From: Siniperca chuatsi
Taxonomy: Eukaryota; Chordata; Actinopteri; Centrarchiformes; Sinipercidae
Length of the DNA: 64,000 nucleotides
Direction of reading: 5' to 3'
NCBI RefSeq assembly: GCF_020085105.1
Contig: NC_058045.1
Location: forward strand, 13,675,833-13,739,832
A program made the translations under genes and the position numbers. This document shows, one piece after another, positions 1-26,500 of this stretch. The notes under the pieces are model-generated. The model searched no databases, had not been told where the DNA came from, and was given only the letters and a program-made list of their open reading frames with translations. Within the stretch, counting starts at the first letter, position 1. Every line of letters starts with the position of its first letter.

Positions 1-288
1 TTACGATCGACTCCAAAGAAGTTTAGTTTGCATAGGCAGTGAAGACGCTGCTGAGTCTTTTTCATGAGCACATCTGTGTACCAGGATTTATAATGAAGAA
101 TCTGTAAAGTTTGTCTGCAGACTGCACATTTTAGTTTCCAGTTATATAGAGTCTTGTGCAAATATTATGTGTGTATCACCCTACACAAATACTGAAATTG
201 AATTTGGTTCTTTCCTCTTACAGTGAAGAATGCTAACTAAAGCTAATGCTAGTATACTAACGTCACCTTTTCTCCTCTCTGTCTGCAG

Positions 289-13441
<13,153 letters not shown>

Positions 13442-13975
13442 AGACTGCCTGAGGGAGTGTATGTTTCGAGGTCAATGGGACGTGACCTGTGCACAGACAC
13501 CTGGACTGGACTGCCTCCACCACACAAGGTTAGAGGGAGGAGGAGGAGGAGAAACAGGAGGCGTACAGCACAGTCTGAACTGAACGGTCTGTCAGTCGAC
13601 TAAGACTTTGTTGCTCCACTTCAACCCACTTCTCAGCGCAGTCCTCCCTTTTATGAACCTCTTGTCCACTTGTTTCCAAAGAAAGTGAGAGAAACAAAAG
13701 GGAGACAGGGACAAAGAATTTCAAAAACGACCGGGAGAAGAGAGCAAAACGGTGAGAGCTCTATCATATCTGTAAGCCTACAGGCACTTTGCACAAATTG
13801 ATTTCACTGTGTAATGACTGTATTATGTTGATATCATCTATGTTTTTGTAAGATAATTTATTTTTTTTTTCCAATCTCTTTGTAATTCTGCCTGTGTCGA
13901 AGTGTTGACAGCATTTCTTATTTGTTTATCCTTTCTCAAGAGTGATTTGCAAAAATAAAAGAAACTTTTAATTTT
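13442..13975 (+). other. ptprq: ptprq 3' UTR with poly(A) signal
   Basis: The TAA stop is followed by non-coding sequence containing a canonical AATAAA at 13954-13959 just after an AT-rich tract. Cleavage is expected some 10-30 bases later. No competing ORF is convincing here. The exact 3' end is inferred. Confidence 0.6.
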
Positions 13976-14122
13976 TTCTGGCCTTGACACTTAACACTAA
14001 AACAGTTGAGAACTTTCCTGTGAGACTCTCTTGCATCAAATGTAACCGTTTTGACACTGCAATATGAAATTACAAATTACTTATTCTTTAGAGAACAGAC
14101 AAAGTATGTATTCCAAATCATG

Positions 14123-14153
<31 letters not shown>

Positions 14154-14429
14154 CGACTCACTACAACACACAACTTCACAATCCACAGACTCAAGTCAGA
14201 TTCAAAATGGCTTTGAAGATGGCCTCATCCACTAATGAATGAGTTCAGACCCAGCGTGCTGAGAGGACACAGAAACAGCGGTGTAGACTGATTTCCCATA
14301 AGCTCCTTCATTCCACCGTCCTCCTTGCACACCTGGTGCAAATTCATTCATTAGCGAGGCCAGGAGTGCTACAGACGCAGACATTGTGGAGGTGATACTG
14401 AAGCAGACGCACACAGACAGACAGTCCGA
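13976..14429. other. Intergenic stretch between convergent ptprq and iqsec3 3' ends
   Basis: Lies between the ptprq poly(A) signal and the minus-strand iqsec3 poly(A) signal. It holds an (AC)n tract at 14122-14149. I see no gene or conserved motif. Confidence 0.6.
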
Positions 14430-16857
14430 GACCGAGATTAAAAACTACTTTATTCTTTCATTCTCTTCAAACAGAAAAAATTAGAAATATTCCATTAGTA
14501 AACATGTTGATCTTTAAGAAATCTCCTTTTTAGAAATATTGTGAGGGTGCAAATATTAATGATCCCCAGTGAGGATGCAGATTGGTGTGTCTCCATGACA
14601 ACCATGGAGAAGGCAGGGGGGGAGGCAGAAAGGAGGAAGGAAGTGGAGAGAGGGGAGAAAATGATCAATCAACCCAACATGCCCTGACAACAATGATACA
14701 AACATATAATCAAACTCCACCCCCAGTGTACTGTAAATGAAAAAAAATAAATGAAAGAAATAATAAAACCCCCAAAAATATCATGCTGTATAGTACAAGT
14801 CAGTCAGAGTTTACAGTAAACAAAGTGGGGTTGCTGACTTGGGAAATCAAGCAGTTTCTAAGGTGAATCTAAGCTGAATTTGTTGTTGCTTTGGCAGCTA
14901 TGTGCATGTTTGTGTACATTAGTGTGCGTGGTTGTGTAGGAACTTATATATATATATACCTGTGTGTGTATGTGCATGACCTGTGATTTACTGTAAGTAT
15001 TCATCAATACAGCATAGCCCTTTACACACCCTAACAGGTGACACAGCCATCTCTTAATAATCTTACAATAATATGACACGATAATTTAATGATGAATGTA
15101 GATCTGTAATAATATCAATGTGTGTTACCATGGTAACTGGAGTGTGTTCTATAAAAGCTGCTTGTATCCTGTCTCTCGTAGCAGTAGGATTTAGAACACC
15201 CCCTGATATTAAATGTGAATAATAATAATAATAACTATAATATCCTTTTTTTCTTTTAAACTAGATCTTCTCTGTACAAATACACGTAGATACACACACT
15301 GGGCAAACCAATCACTTTTTCAGAATAAATCTATATTATCTATTTACAATATATCCAATATATTCTGTGGTGCAAAAGCTACAAGACCTGTTCAGTGTCT
15401 GTCAGATGGATGGTTTGTAATCTGCTGTACAAACTGGCTCAAGCTCGAACCATCGACACTGGACAGACGACACGTGGATGAAATCAATAATTATTCTATG
15501 GACATCTTCGGTTTTCCCCCTGATTAACATTCAATAAAGGAATGACTCTCTGCTTATATAACATTTTCAGTGTGCAAGGAAAAATATAATACGTGAGAGG
15601 GGAGTGATGCTTTTGTGAGGTGACCTTGGTCTACACTGTGAGGAGCAATTTTTATTAATTTTTAAACTAAAGCTAAGAGTTTTCTGGGCAGGGATATTGC
15701 CTAAATCCAAAGGTAACAATAATATTCACACAAGGTAACCCATTAGGAGTAAATGTACAGGAGGAGAAAGGCTTCATCTGGCTGTTTTAGCCTTGTTTTG
15801 GATGAATTACCAGCCCTACTCCCTAGTGCCCATGAGTGAGCAGATTGAACACACAGCACACAAGAACGCTGCTCTCAATACAACTCAGAGGTGCAGATAT
15901 TACATGTTACAGTGCAGCAAATCCTTTCCTGAGCTCTGTGAGAGCAAAATGCCACAGAATCAGGACTGTCACACACTACTGTGAAGATATCTGCTCACAC
16001 AAGTTTAGCAAAGCACAACAATGAAGCACAGAAAAATATGATTGTCGTCAGGATATGGTTTTAGGTTAGTTAAGTGAGAAGCAACATCCTTGCTGACTAC
16101 ACTATGCTGCACATGACAGGATAGAGATGTTAGAGCTTTTTACCCTTTTCTTCGCCCTCTTCCTCAAACTTTCTGATTATATGTTCCCTAGAAAATGAAG
16201 GAAACAAATAAGCTGGTACTCTTGTTTCTTCACATTAAATGCAGAGATGACGGGGAAAAAGATTACAGTGAGGAGAAGCTAGATTAGCTCTGCTGAAATT
16301 ATTCCTCACTGAGTGTGGTATCTAATACTGAAAACCTGGACCAAACAAAGTGATGTGAACTTAACATCCTGAAAGAAAACAAAACAAAACATAGTTTTGT
16401 CCTTCATATTTAAAGCGATCCCTTGTTCTTTCAGGGCTGCCAGAGTTTGCTTTTCTGACATTGCCCCTCGGTTTCACAGTCATAGCTCATAGACACATTT
16501 GTTGGACAGGTGACATTTAAAAATGCAGTCAGAAGATCTCTTAAACAGTGTGAAATCTAGACAGACACAATCAGCTACCAGGTGACATGTTGGAGACAAA
16601 AGAAAGTCTTTCAGAAATGGAATCAAAACTACCCCACGTTCAAAAACGACACCACTCAGTCAACCCTATGAATGGATTCTTGTTAGTTTCCTGTTCCTTT
16701 GTCCCTTTATTCGACACAGTATATGTCTTACTTTTTTTTTGCAATGCTTTTTCTTACCATTCAAAGGGAGTCGACTAGTGCTCCAGCATGTGTGTGTTGT
16801 TGTGTGTGAATGTGAGGGTCATGTCTGGCCCCCAGGATTCGTAGAGTAGCCGATGAC
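14430..16857 (-). other. iqsec3: iqsec3 3' UTR
   Basis: Reading leftward from the TGA at 16858-16860, about 2.4 kb is free of convincing ORFs and AT-rich. It ends near a minus-strand AATAAA (TTTATT on the plus strand, 14449-14454). A long 3' UTR suits a neuronal synaptic gene, but internal poly(A) sites are possible. Confidence 0.55.
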
Positions 16858-17277
16858 TCAGACGATGCTGCGGGAGCCGCTGGAGTTGCGCCTGCGGGTG
16901 AGAGGCATGGTGTGGTGGAGGGGCATGGGTGAGTCAGGGGGACAGAACTGGTGGGGGTGGTTGTAAGGTGGAGGGGGAGGTGGCAGAGGGGGCTGAGGGC
17001 CGTCCCCCTCTCTGACGCGCACAGGTGTGGACATGGCCGACTGGATGAGCTGATGGGTAGCCGGGCCTTGGCTGAGGAAGGCCTCCATCCGCCCTCGCCC
17101 GCTCTGGTCCACAACGATCACCTTGACGATCTGCTGGCATTGGATGAGTGTTTCTGGGCGGAGCTCCCCGGGCTGGACGGTGCTGAGTAGGGCGGGTGGT
17201 GCAGCCAGGGCCAGAGGTGTGGACTCAATGCTGGGCTGGCTCAGTTGATAGGTCTGCAGCCTGTTGTGAATTGACAC
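16858..17277 (-). other. iqsec3: iqsec3 C-terminal exon: proline-rich tail and PDZ ligand
   Basis: A 420-nt phase-0 exon starting [11 protein letters not shown]. It contains [20 protein letters not shown], a [19 protein letters not shown] run and the end [13 protein letters not shown]. The last four residues, R-S-I-V, fit a class I PDZ ligand (S/T-x-hydrophobic). Interaction with a PDZ scaffold is inferred. The opposite strand shows long open frames here that are only shadows. Confidence 0.9.
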
Positions 17278-17537
17278 CTAGTTTAGGAACAGTCAGAGAA
17301 CGCATGAGGAGTTACCAGCCTGAACGCAGCCTCTACGCAGCCCTCTGGTGTGTTACGCACATGGGCATGCAGGCATGCAGGTAGGTAGTATGCGGAGCGA
17401 GCGCATGCAAAATACACACACTCTCTTTTTCTTCACTCTCAATCACATTCTTACACACCAGCCCAGAAAGAGAAAAGGGTCGCAAGGGGTAGAAGAGATT
17501 TTGGTCAGAGATCATGGCGGGAACGTTTTGGATTTCA

Positions 17538-17581
<44 letters not shown>

Positions 17582-20500
17582 CGTGCGTGTGTGTGAGCGA
17601 ACAAGGTCAATAAGAATGAGAAGCTAAAAACATAAAGGGAGTGTCAGGAGAGGAGAGAGGTGACACCGAGGGCATGGTGTCTCCCTAACACACTTATTTA
17701 CAACTCTAAAGGACTGGCAGAGAGGCAGGAGAGAGAGGGGAGAGAATGGGCAAAGGAATAAAACTTATATCACTATGTTTAGTTAAAGAAAGGGCTGGTT
17801 TAACAGACACACACCCACATACACTCAACAGACTGTTAACGGTATCAAGCTTATCTGGCTTTGTAGACGGTATTCTAAGAGCCAGTCAGGCTTACAGTGG
17901 CTTGCAAAGGCTTATACAGTAAGGCTGGCAAGCAGCAGTTGATGAAAGAAGGGATGTTATATAGCGAGTAGAGTGGCTGCTGATCCACTCATGAGGCACA
18001 GCAATAGAGACTGTTTGTAGCACCACTACAGCAGACTCCTCTGAGCTGTCTTTGTATCCTTGGCTGCATAGTGGGGATGTACCTCAGGCGGTGCTCTTTT
18101 AAAGCAAAGCATAAAACAGACTCTCTTTTCAGGATGAGGCACAGTCCCTGTCTAACCGCACACACACACTCACATACAAAACCACACCCACAGAGCTGGA
18201 GATGCAGGCACTTACCTGAGGGAGAAAAGTATGGCTTTCGCACTTACCTCTACTGTGTTGTTGTTGCCGGTTTTATCGTACACATCCTGTTGGCCTGTGG
18301 AGAGAAACGGGTCTATCTGTAAGTCAACAGGCAGATTTCAGCTTCATGTACAGAATGTACAGTAATTTGTTTAAAGGAAGAGTTCATCATTTTGGGAAAT
18401 ATGCTTATTTGCTTTATTTCTGAGAGTGAGATGATAAGATTGATACCGCTCTCACAGAGTTCTGACGTGTTTAGCTTAGCTTAGCATAAAGACTGGAGGC
18501 AGGGGAAAACATTTAGCCTGGTTTGGTCCAAAGTGGAAGGAATTTGTATACCAACAAGCTGACACTCTGTATCTAGTTTGTTTCAAGGAATAGTTTAACA
18601 TTTTTGGAAATACACTTGTTTGCTTTCTTGCTGAGAGTTAGATGAGAAGACCAATACCTCTCTTATGTCTGTCTGGTAAATATGTAGCTAGAGCTAGCAG
18701 CTTATATTAGCGTATAGACTGGAAACAGCTAGTATGGATCTGTCCAAAATTACAAAATCCACCTACTAGCACCTCTAAAGCTCGTTAATTAACATGTTGT
18801 ATCTTGTTTGTTTAATCTATACAAAAAACTTTCAAAAAATTCAAAAACAACATGTGTGGTTTTAGGGGAAGTTGCTTGCTGGAACTAGTTCTTCCTTTAA
18901 TACTAAAAAAGTGACAATGACACTTTAAACCCGCTGACCATTGCACTCCTCTTTTTATAATTTTCTTTTTCAGTGTGGTGGGCTTTTTCATGCGCCTCTC
19001 TTCCATGAAAGTTGTCCTATTTTCTACATTGCCTTGAGTAATGTATGCATTGTTATGATTAATGTACGCTGTGTTATGCATTTTATGCTGCCTGAGCAAA
19101 ACCAGCACCTGAGGGAGAGCCGTGTCCTGTGTGTGTGTCCACTTGCCCGCCATTGGTGTGTATGCCGTGTGGCTGGATGCCTTGTTGCCTCTCCAGTTCC
19201 CCTACAACAAAAGCAAGCGATTTCAACTAGCCATAGACAGTACAGTATGTGTTTTGTTTGCATTTGCATATGTTGGGGCGTGTGCACTTCTTTCCTTACA
19301 CTGGATGTGTATCTGCTCCATCTCATTGACCTCTGTGATAGCCTCTCGGAGCTCCTCTGCAAACTTCCTGAGCTCTTCTCCGCTCGGGGAGCAGAAACTC
19401 ACCAGCTGCTTCTTCTCTGAGGTAAACGGGCTCAGCATGGTGATGCCATGGGCATAGTCTGATGAGAAACCCAGACAAAGTGTCAAAGAGAAAAGGAAAG
19501 CGGTTCACCATGACTTTGATTCTAAAAAAGGATGCAGGATTTGAGGATCTTTCAAAACACTTCAGTGTTGCAGTTTTTACTTCAGTTTCTACTTCACAAA
19601 ATGTTGCTGCTAAGAATACCTGCAGAAACTTGTGCTTTGAGGTTAATGACCAAATGTGTTTCTGTTGGCAGCAATGGCTTTTTGAACATTGCAACTAAAG
19701 GTTTGCAGAAATATTAGGAAGCTCATACGTACTGAAGATCAGTAGTTTTCTATTGTTCTTTTCACGCAAACGATTTTAGCCATGCTAGCTTTGTGGCTCA
19801 ATAAATGTCTGTACCAAATTTTTTGGGGGGGGCATATTGACTTTATTGACAGCTGAAGAGAGACACAGGGCGGGAGAGAGAGGGGGGATGACATGCAGCA
19901 AAGGGCCACAGGAATCGGAATAGGAATCTAGCGCTATCATCAGGTAAAATGTTTTATATGTCCAATACTTTGATTTATGACCAAATACCTGCAGAACTAA
20001 TGACAATCCCATCAGCCTCAGCTGTACTTATTACCAAATGTTAGCATGCTACATGCTAAGATGGTGAACATGGTTAACAAGTTATACCTGCTAAACATCA
20101 GCTTGTTAGCATTGTCAGAGCTGCAGAGTAAAATAGCATCTTACATTCATTGCTGAAGAGGTGAAACTGCATTCCCAGAAGACCCATAGCTTTACAGAAG
20201 GTGTATGAGGCAGAGCTTTTCTTCTTGGGACACAGCTTCAGGATCTACAATAGAGACACACAACACACAACATGGCTGAATTAACATTTCTGATTATGTC
20301 TGGCTGTTACAGTCATTATAATTTGGCAATAAAATGTGGTTTTGTAGTGAGTCACTGAACAGAGGTTCCTTACCAGCAGCAGGTCATTGAAGAGGAAGAC
20401 CTCTCTTTGGAGCTGGGACAGTTTCTGTTTATGAGGCTTGTTGGCGTCAGGCACCTCAAACAGGCGACAGCAGCACACCAGACGTCTGTGGGGCACAGCG

Positions 20501-23500
20501 AGGATCTACAGAGACAAGGTTAAAGAGATGGAGATGACAGATAGTACAGAGGACAGACGCAGGGAAATAATACATGAGACAAGATAAAGGAGACAGTACA
20601 AATAAGAACAGACAGCTCACTGAAATGAGAAAAAAAAGGGGGAAGGGGAAAGACTTGCACACAAATATGACTTACAGTTTTCAGGCCCAGGATGGACTGC
20701 TCCACACGGCTCACATAGGTGACATGGTCTTCATTGGAGCGGAGCTCTCTTTGTTGGATCCTTTCATAAATGCCTGCGACCATCTCTCTTGGGATGTCTG
20801 CTCCATCATCCACACCTGAGGGAACAATACCCCATTAACATGTAGGAGTGGTCACTAACAAGGTAAGAAGTAGTCTATAGATCCTACACACAATCAGCTC
20901 TACCCCACCTCCCTAGTTACTGTTGCTATGCCTGTAAAGCTTTCCATTCTCGCATGGCACATATGCTGTTGACAATGATAACGGTGGCACATTTACCAAT
21001 GGAAAATCATAGTAATTTTTAAAACAATGGGTCCTCAATTTCAGACAGCAACTGTTGATTTTACTGTCTGAAAGACACCTGTCGCCTGCATTTTATCAGC
21101 TGTAGCTTGCTAGCTAATTAAGCTAACTGGCTCCGCCAGTTGGTTGAAAACGTTGTCTCTGGCTGACATTTTCATGTTTCTAACTGACTTGTTTTAAAAA
21201 AGCCACGGTAACATTAGTTTTAAGTTGGATATTCAACAGACATTCACCCCTTGTTGGCAGCAGGAGAATGGTTAGCACACCTCCCTACCGTTGCACTTGA
21301 CGGCTGGGGGTTGCCTTAGGGACCATTGTTTCATGTTTAATGTAGGAACTATCGGTAGAAAGAAAATACTTCTTAGCGCCACAAGGCGTGTGCCATATAG
21401 TCCCATTATATTAAAAAACGGAGACATCTCTACGGCCGATATCGTCAAAACTCTGCAACTCACGCAAAAACATTCTAGATGGATAAAAAGCACTGCAGGT
21501 AAGAGGAAAAATATGTATTTTTGATTTGGGAGTGAACAGTCCCTTTAAATGACACAATACCAATGTTTTTTCAGTATCTTCAAACTAACCCTCCCATATT
21601 GGTGAAAATGATGATAAAAAAATATACTAAATTGTAGCTAATGTGCAATTAATTTTACATAAATATTTTTATATAAAATAGTGGCAGTTTTTTATCAATA
21701 GCTTCCATGTAATGTGAACCAGTGACTCAATACCAAAAATATTAAAGTTAATATTTAATTAACATTTATTTTATGAATGATTTTATTATTCACAGATACT
21801 GATTGTGAATTAAATCATTTCACAGTACGGATCCATGGGAAGATTAGAAACAGCCACAGTGGAAGCTAATGGGGATCCAAACTATACACTTAATAATCAC
21901 TCTCAATAATTTGAGACTGACTGTGTGGGCTCATATGACTTTTGTTTGAGATATTACAGCCAAATTAGTTTTATTTCATTGTAGCTGTGAATCAGAAAAT
22001 GTGCTTTTATCCCAGTATGTGTGCTGTCATTGTGTCCCAGTAGTTGTTCCATTATCACTGCGGAGCAGCACATAGACATCCTCTCTACAGTCTGTCACCA
22101 ATGTTCTGCTTAAGGAGAAACCTGTTAAGCTCACAAATTCCAACTGAGTTGTGCAATATTATATCAAAAAAAGACACTGAAATGTAATTTATGGTGGAAT
22201 TTTCTTTTTACTGAAGGTACCAATAAAAGTCAAACTGCAATTCTTTAAGCAGTAAATGTATGTATCTGTTCAACCGCTGGATGGAGACTGTGTTGAGAGC
22301 CTCAGGGAGCGGAGGTGATGAGTTGCGCCCGGAAACTCAAGCTCATATCGTTAAATCTAACACTAAGTGAGCCTCAATTAAATGGATCGACGCTACAGCC
22401 TCTGGGGTAGAGCTCTGAGTCAAGGATATCAGGATTCTCCTCCTGCACAGCTGATGGTTTTCTTGATGGTAGTGAGCAAGGCGAGGCAAGCACCCGCTGC
22501 CTCTTTGAGTAATTTACTTCACTTCAAGAGGATGTCACTCAAAAGACTGATAGCAAGGTTGAAGTGAGGTTAACAAGAGAGTGCTTGTTGTAAAACTTTG
22601 ACTTCCTCTGCCCTCTGCTCTCTTTTTTGTCTTCCATATCCTTCTTTCTGGCAAATCTCTCCAATAGATCTCCTCATAATCTGCAGTAAAAGGTTTGAAA
22701 TGTGCATGTGTACATGTGGTTACTATACAGTATGTAAGCAATGTTCAAACTCCCTGCTCATAAAACCACTTGCCATAAATGTCTGCAACTCATTATACCA
22801 GCTCTGTCCACAGGGTCAGTTCACACTCCCTGAAATGACACATACATACAGCGATTATATAAACACACACCCTCTATCTCTCTCATACACGCACATTCTG
22901 TACTATATTTGGACACACTAACCTCTTAGGTTGCGTATGAAGTCATCAAGGCCCATTTTGCGCTGGGGTTTGATGTTGGGCGAGTACATGTCAGTGTTGA
23001 GGAGGACCACAGCGAAGGCCAGGATGAAGATGGTGTCTGGGTTGTGAAACTGCTGCACCACATCAGGGTTACACATACAGTACCTCTGGCTGTGGAGGAA
23101 AAATTGGACAACAGCGTTATATATCATAAGTTTGGTCAAACCTTTCTCTGTCACGTCTTACGCAGCAATATCGGTCTGGATTCTTGGCCATTGAGCCACC
23201 ACTGCAGACACAAAAAGAGATGGTGTAGGTATGACACAGCAAGTACCATCAGCAGAAATCCCAATCATTCAAATGTCATTCATATCCCGAAGAGTCTTAT
23301 TGCTTTTATATGAATAACAGCATATGTACAAGTTTTGTCTATTGTAACAAACATAGTTGCAAAGAACAACTAAATAAGATTGCAAAGTATTTGCCAGGTT
23401 TCCACAAGTTTGGTGTACAATGCCAGAAAAGCAAAGATGGTACTATTTAATGGTAGATTAATGGATTTAATGCATGACAAATCAGATTGTTTGTCTTTAT

Positions 23501-26500
23501 CTCCACACCACATGTAACATCATTCATTGAACTGTTACTTAATCCCAACAACAACCAATCCAACCAGATTCTGTTATTAATAAAACCTCTATTCAGTACA
23601 TACAGACATGTGTGGGGAAGCTCTCCAGCAACACAAATAGAAATAACGTCAATTGAGTGAACAGGTTAATAAACTATAGACCATGATTTAAGAAACTAGG
23701 ATTTTACTGCTGGGCTGACGTTAAATCACACTCAGTTGCCAGTTTATCAAGTACACCTGGCTAAAACTAATGCAGTCTAGTGCAGCATTCCTACAATCAA
23801 TACCTTCATGAAGGTCGTAATATTAAAATAGTTTATTAAACAGTTTTAGAGAGAGATTTTGGAGGATGTAGTTTGTGCTGCTGTTAAATTGTATTGCTTT
23901 ATACTAAGAGGTGTTTCGAATATTTTGTCCACCCCATTTATTATCAGTGAGACTGAATATAACACCTCTTAACACCCCTGTATCTTCAGGCTCACAGAGT
24001 CAATGTACCAAAACTTAATGATGCACTCCCTAACTTTGTTATTGTGCCAAATCGCACCCCCAAAGATTTCCTCTCAGCTCAAACTGTGTTACGTTTCAAA
24101 ATCTCAACAGTGAGATGGGGAGGAAATCTTGGGATTTGGGGGGTGCAGTTGGGCACAATAACAAAAAGTACATCGTAAAGAGAGCTCAGTACAAATTGTT
24201 AAAGGCAATATAGAGAATGGCCTTTAAAAAGTTGCTTGTTCCTGCTGTGAGATGGGTGCATTCAGACTGATTTTAAAGCAGACATCTCACCATACAAGCT
24301 GCGCTATTTTATAATCTGACTGATTGACTCAAAGACTGACTGATTGTAAATTCTACTCAGATGTGAGGAGCAGTCCCTCTACCATAAATGAGACTGACAG
24401 GACACAGGAAACATTTGCCAGTCCAAAATGGTTCTGCCCTAGGTAAGGTAACGCTGCCCAGTCTGCTTTGGAACCAGAGATGCTGCATATGGACTTGCTT
24501 TGCTCCATTGCTGCCCACAGGCTTCACAAATTCTCACTTCCACTCCTCCTTCCCCCCCAGCTCCTTTTCTTTCAGTGGGCCATTTGAGTGGTGGGAGGCT
24601 TTTTCTCTGCAGCCAGGCAGGATGCAGACATGGAGAGGGCTGCTCTGCTCCAGAGGACTATGTATTTGTCAGAGCATATATGCAAGTGAGAGGCCACATC
24701 TGAGACCTGCACAATCAGAAAGCCTTTTCCCAGACCCCGCACAAGATCTAAGGCCAGAGAACTCACAGGGTATCAATCGACAACAGCCTAGTTCAGTAGC
24801 AATGCCTTTGTTTGAGGGAGAATAGATTCTGCTTGGCACAAACGCTGCTGCAGATATAATATGCACATACATAGACACACAGAAATACAGAGGGACAAAC
24901 AAGCCTCCTAATTTGCCAACTTGATGTAATTCTGCAGCAAATTCATCAAAGACCCAATGCAAGGCAAGATCTACTGTATGTGTGAGTGTGTATGTATGCA
25001 AATGAGCATGTGCATGATGTATAAGGGCATATGTGAGTCACTGAGTGAACAAACAGTGTGTGTGCTCCATTCACATTCACATTTTCAAGCGGATCTCTGT
25101 CTTATGTAACCAGTTTATTTAAACACTAGCTTCCGATCTCTTCTCTTCATATCTGCATATGAAAGTTGCATGCCAGCTGGCACAAATACCACTTCATATA
25201 AAAAGAACTACTCACGACAAGAGTACAACATGCTTCAAACAGATGACATAACAACTGTTAAGTAGCAGACATGGCATCTGATGTCTGGCTGTCCCGATAA
25301 AGCCCGCTCGTTTCTGACCTATACTCAGCTCCAGCTACAGAGAGTGTGGTCTCAGATTGCTGATGAATTTGTAATCTGCACCCAGCACGTATGATTGAGT
25401 GTGATGTGATTAACTGATGACCGCGTTGGGTGTTCTGATTGGCCCTCAAATCAGATGCAGAGAGGGGAAGTGTCATGACTGCTCCTTTTTTGCTCTTCCC
25501 TCACCACTTCTTGCTTGGAGTAAGAACACACTTTCCTTAATGGATAGGACTGATGATGTCTATATTTTTTTTGCACTGTTCACGAATCCAATGAAAAAAC
25601 AAAACCAACAATAAATTGATTCTTCTAACAAGTATGTATCCACAGCCTGGTATAGCATATTCATCTGCACCATAGATCTCTATTGTTGTTCAAAAAATAT
25701 TAAAACACATCAAGCCACACCTTTGCACTGAGTGACATGTTCCTTTATTATGATGAACATGAACATGAAGTTTATTTTGAGTCAATCCTACATACAGTAC
25801 GCCATCCTGCTGCTGTAAATACTCACTAGCACCAAATGTGTATTAATCCACAGTTAAAAATAGTCCCCAACAAATGTGCTATTTATTCCTGTCAGAAAAA
25901 TGTTTCAGGGCCACGCATTGTGGATGCAGAAAGGCGCCAGCATACAATTAACATGCAGTACATTTTCTATGGTGATTACACTCCCCTTACATTGAATAAT
26001 ACTAGCAACTTAGTGTAATTCAGAAGGACATCTTGGTTAGTGAGTTCAAAGGGACAGTGGCTCAACTCATGTCCTGGTGGTGACATTGTTGGTAATCCTG
26101 AGGGAAAGAGCAGCACATCAGCAGAGGGAGATTAAATGTACACGGCAATGCAGCCAATTACCCTGAAATGGAAAACAACGATGGCCATTTTATTGCATTT
26201 TTAGTCCTGGGAGCAATCTTTGGATATTACCTGGACATTTCAAGGACAGTGCCAGCCTGGGGATAAGGCACCAATTGCAGTTCCTATTTGTCTAGTCACT
26301 TTTGTCTTCTTTTTTTTTGCCTAAAAGAATTTTCAGTCAAAAGGTAAAATAACATCATAAAAACATGTTTCTGTCCAGGAGTTAGTTAGAGGCAATGCTA
26401 GACAGTCCATTCAAATGCACAAAGGGAGTGTGTAAGCTACAGTAGGTCTCTCAAGGCCCTCTTGGTATTTAAATGAGTCTTCCTCAGCAGATATACTCAT

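Larger units (their letters stand above)
18248..20815 (-). other. iqsec3: iqsec3 PH-domain exons
   Basis: Exons 20676-20815, 20374-20505, 20145-20244, 19300-19458 and 18248-18294 encode the end of Sec7, the linker and the PH domain. Landmarks: [75 protein letters not shown] and a final amphipathic helix [19 protein letters not shown]. The 47-nt exon 18248-18294 bridges to the tail ([15 protein letters not shown]) and is short enough to be alternatively used, but it is needed for the frame in this model. Confidence 0.9.

Noticed and set aside
1..288. A further upstream ptprq exon
   Set aside because: No segment with both splice consensus and an open phase-1 FN3-like frame was found; it appears to be intron.
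16951..17190. Plus-strand ORF opposite the iqsec3 C-terminal exon
   Set aside because: Shadow of the GC-rich coding exon; no independent start or splice evidence.
24388..24825. 145-codon plus-strand ORF in the iqsec3 intron
   Set aside because: No splice context, homology or conserved composition; Ser/Pro-rich chance frame in an intron.
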